NCBI RefSeq assembly: GCF_013002705.1
Contig: NZ_JABEND010000001.1
Coordinates: 496,001 to 560,000, forward strand
Reading direction: 5' to 3'
Origin: Nakamurella aerolata
GTDB lineage: Bacteria; Actinomycetota; Actinomycetes; Mycobacteriales; Nakamurellaceae
DNA length: 64,000 bases
Part shown: piece after piece, positions 63,627-64,000 of the stretch
Numbering within the stretch: the first letter of the stretch is position 1
Layout of the letters: each line of letters begins with the position of its first letter
The notes under the pieces: generated by a model
Databases searched by the model: none
What the model was told of the DNA's origin: nothing
The model's input: only the letters and a program-made list of their open reading frames with translations
Program-made: the position numbers and the translations under genes

Positions 63627-64000
63627 TCAGTTGTCGGATTGGTCGTGTTCGGCGAAGGCCTCGGCTATCTCGCGGTGAGAGCGCTGCAGCACCCACCAGC
63701 TCGCGACCCCGGCGGCGATGCCGAGCACCCCGGCGATCACGAAGACCGCCGGAAGGCCGAGCCACGCGCCGATTCCGCCGCCGGCGAGCATGCCGAGCGG
63801 GATGCCGCCCCAGATGACGGTGCGGTAGGCGCCCTGTACCCGCCCGAACAGCTCTTCCGGGATCAGCACCTGGCGGACCGACATGATCTGCACGTTGAAG
63901 GCGGCGATGGCGCCCCCGCTGACCGCGAACAACACCGCGGCGGCAATCGGTTGCTGCCACAGTCCCATCAGTAACAGCGCAGCGGCACCCCCAATTTCGC
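63627..64000 (-). CDS. MFS transporter, C-terminal part (runs off the window)
   Basis: The last 124 codons of a membrane transporter; the frame stays open to the window edge. It shows membrane helices and the loop RQVLIPEELFGRVQGAYR followed by TVIWGGIPLGMLAGGG, characteristic of the enterobactin-exporter-like MFS subgroup. It ends in a polar tail. Same strand as and upstream of the GH3 gene, but a promoter lies between them. Substrate unknown. Confidence 0.8.
   Translation of the reverse strand, partial: EIGGAAALLLMGLWQQPIAAAVLFAVSGGAIAAFNVQIMSVRQVLIPEELFGRVQGAYRTVIWGGIPLGMLAGGGIGAWLGLPAVFVIAGVLGIAAGVASWWVLQRSHREIAEAFAEHDQSDN

Noticed and set aside
1-64000. tRNA, rRNA, insertion sequences and defence systems
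   Set aside because: No T-loop-like GTTCGA runs with matching arms, transposase motifs, terminal repeats, or restriction, toxin or Cas motifs were recognised by eye; a dedicated scan was not possible.

Overview
The window is chromosomal DNA from a very GC-rich actinomycete. This rests on high third-position GC in every gene, the GlgE alpha-glucan pathway, a PriA-type HisA with no trpF nearby, many start codons without a ribosome binding site, and gene blocks that also occur in mycobacteria (trp-lgt; glgP/glgE/glgB; trx/thiolase/epimerase; rpsB-tsf-pyrH-frr-cdsA; xerC-dprA-comM-yraN-DUF2469-rnhB-lepB-rplS). The genus cannot be fixed from the sequence. I see no rRNA, tRNA, insertion sequence, prophage or CRISPR array.

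Layout. 1-13.2 kb (minus strand): the 5' part of gltB, then lgt, trpA, trpB, trpC, a Trp-operon membrane protein, trpE, hisI, hisF, a DUF885 peptidase and priA, many with ATGA/GTGA overlaps. 13.2-17.3 kb: a secreted metallophosphatase, a THUMP-like methyltransferase and an orphan ABC ATPase. 17.4-31.7 kb: alpha-glucan metabolism. glgX faces glgP; glgP diverges from glgE-treS-mak-glgB, which is followed by a secreted zinc peptidase. Together TreS, Mak, GlgE and GlgB convert trehalose to maltose, maltose 1-phosphate, linear glucan and branched glucan; GlgP and GlgX degrade it. 31.8-42.9 kb: CnoX-like thioredoxin, MFS transporter, acyl-CoA dehydrogenase/enoyl-CoA hydratase/MarR, Lrp with a divergent amino-acid permease, thiolase, methylmalonyl-CoA epimerase and a DivIVA-like coiled-coil protein. 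42.9-45.4 kb: an ABC exporter pair. 45.5-50 kb: cdsA, frr, pyrH, tsf, rpsB. 50.3-59.3 kb: M23 peptidase, XerC, PhzF, then dprA-comM-yraN and DUF2469-rnhB-lepB-rplS. 59.5-64 kb: a probable MFS gene remnant, a large secreted GH3 enzyme and the end of an MFS gene.

Most genes are ordinary actinobacterial core genes. The less ordinary material lies between genes: a 9-codon leaderless mini-ORF whose stop overlaps the hisF start; a recurring -10-like hexamer 6-8 nt before start codons that lack a Shine-Dalgarno sequence; a perfect 20-bp palindrome over the -10 of an acyl-CoA dehydrogenase operon; a 22-bp hairpin between marR and lrp; a 16-bp hairpin between rpsB and tsf; an inverted pair of DnaA-box-like 9-mers upstream of yraN-comM-dprA; and four tandem 16-bp repeats forming a hairpin between convergent genes. 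I did not find a clearly new defence, mobile or biosynthetic system. Functions come from recognising motifs and family features by eye, without database searches.
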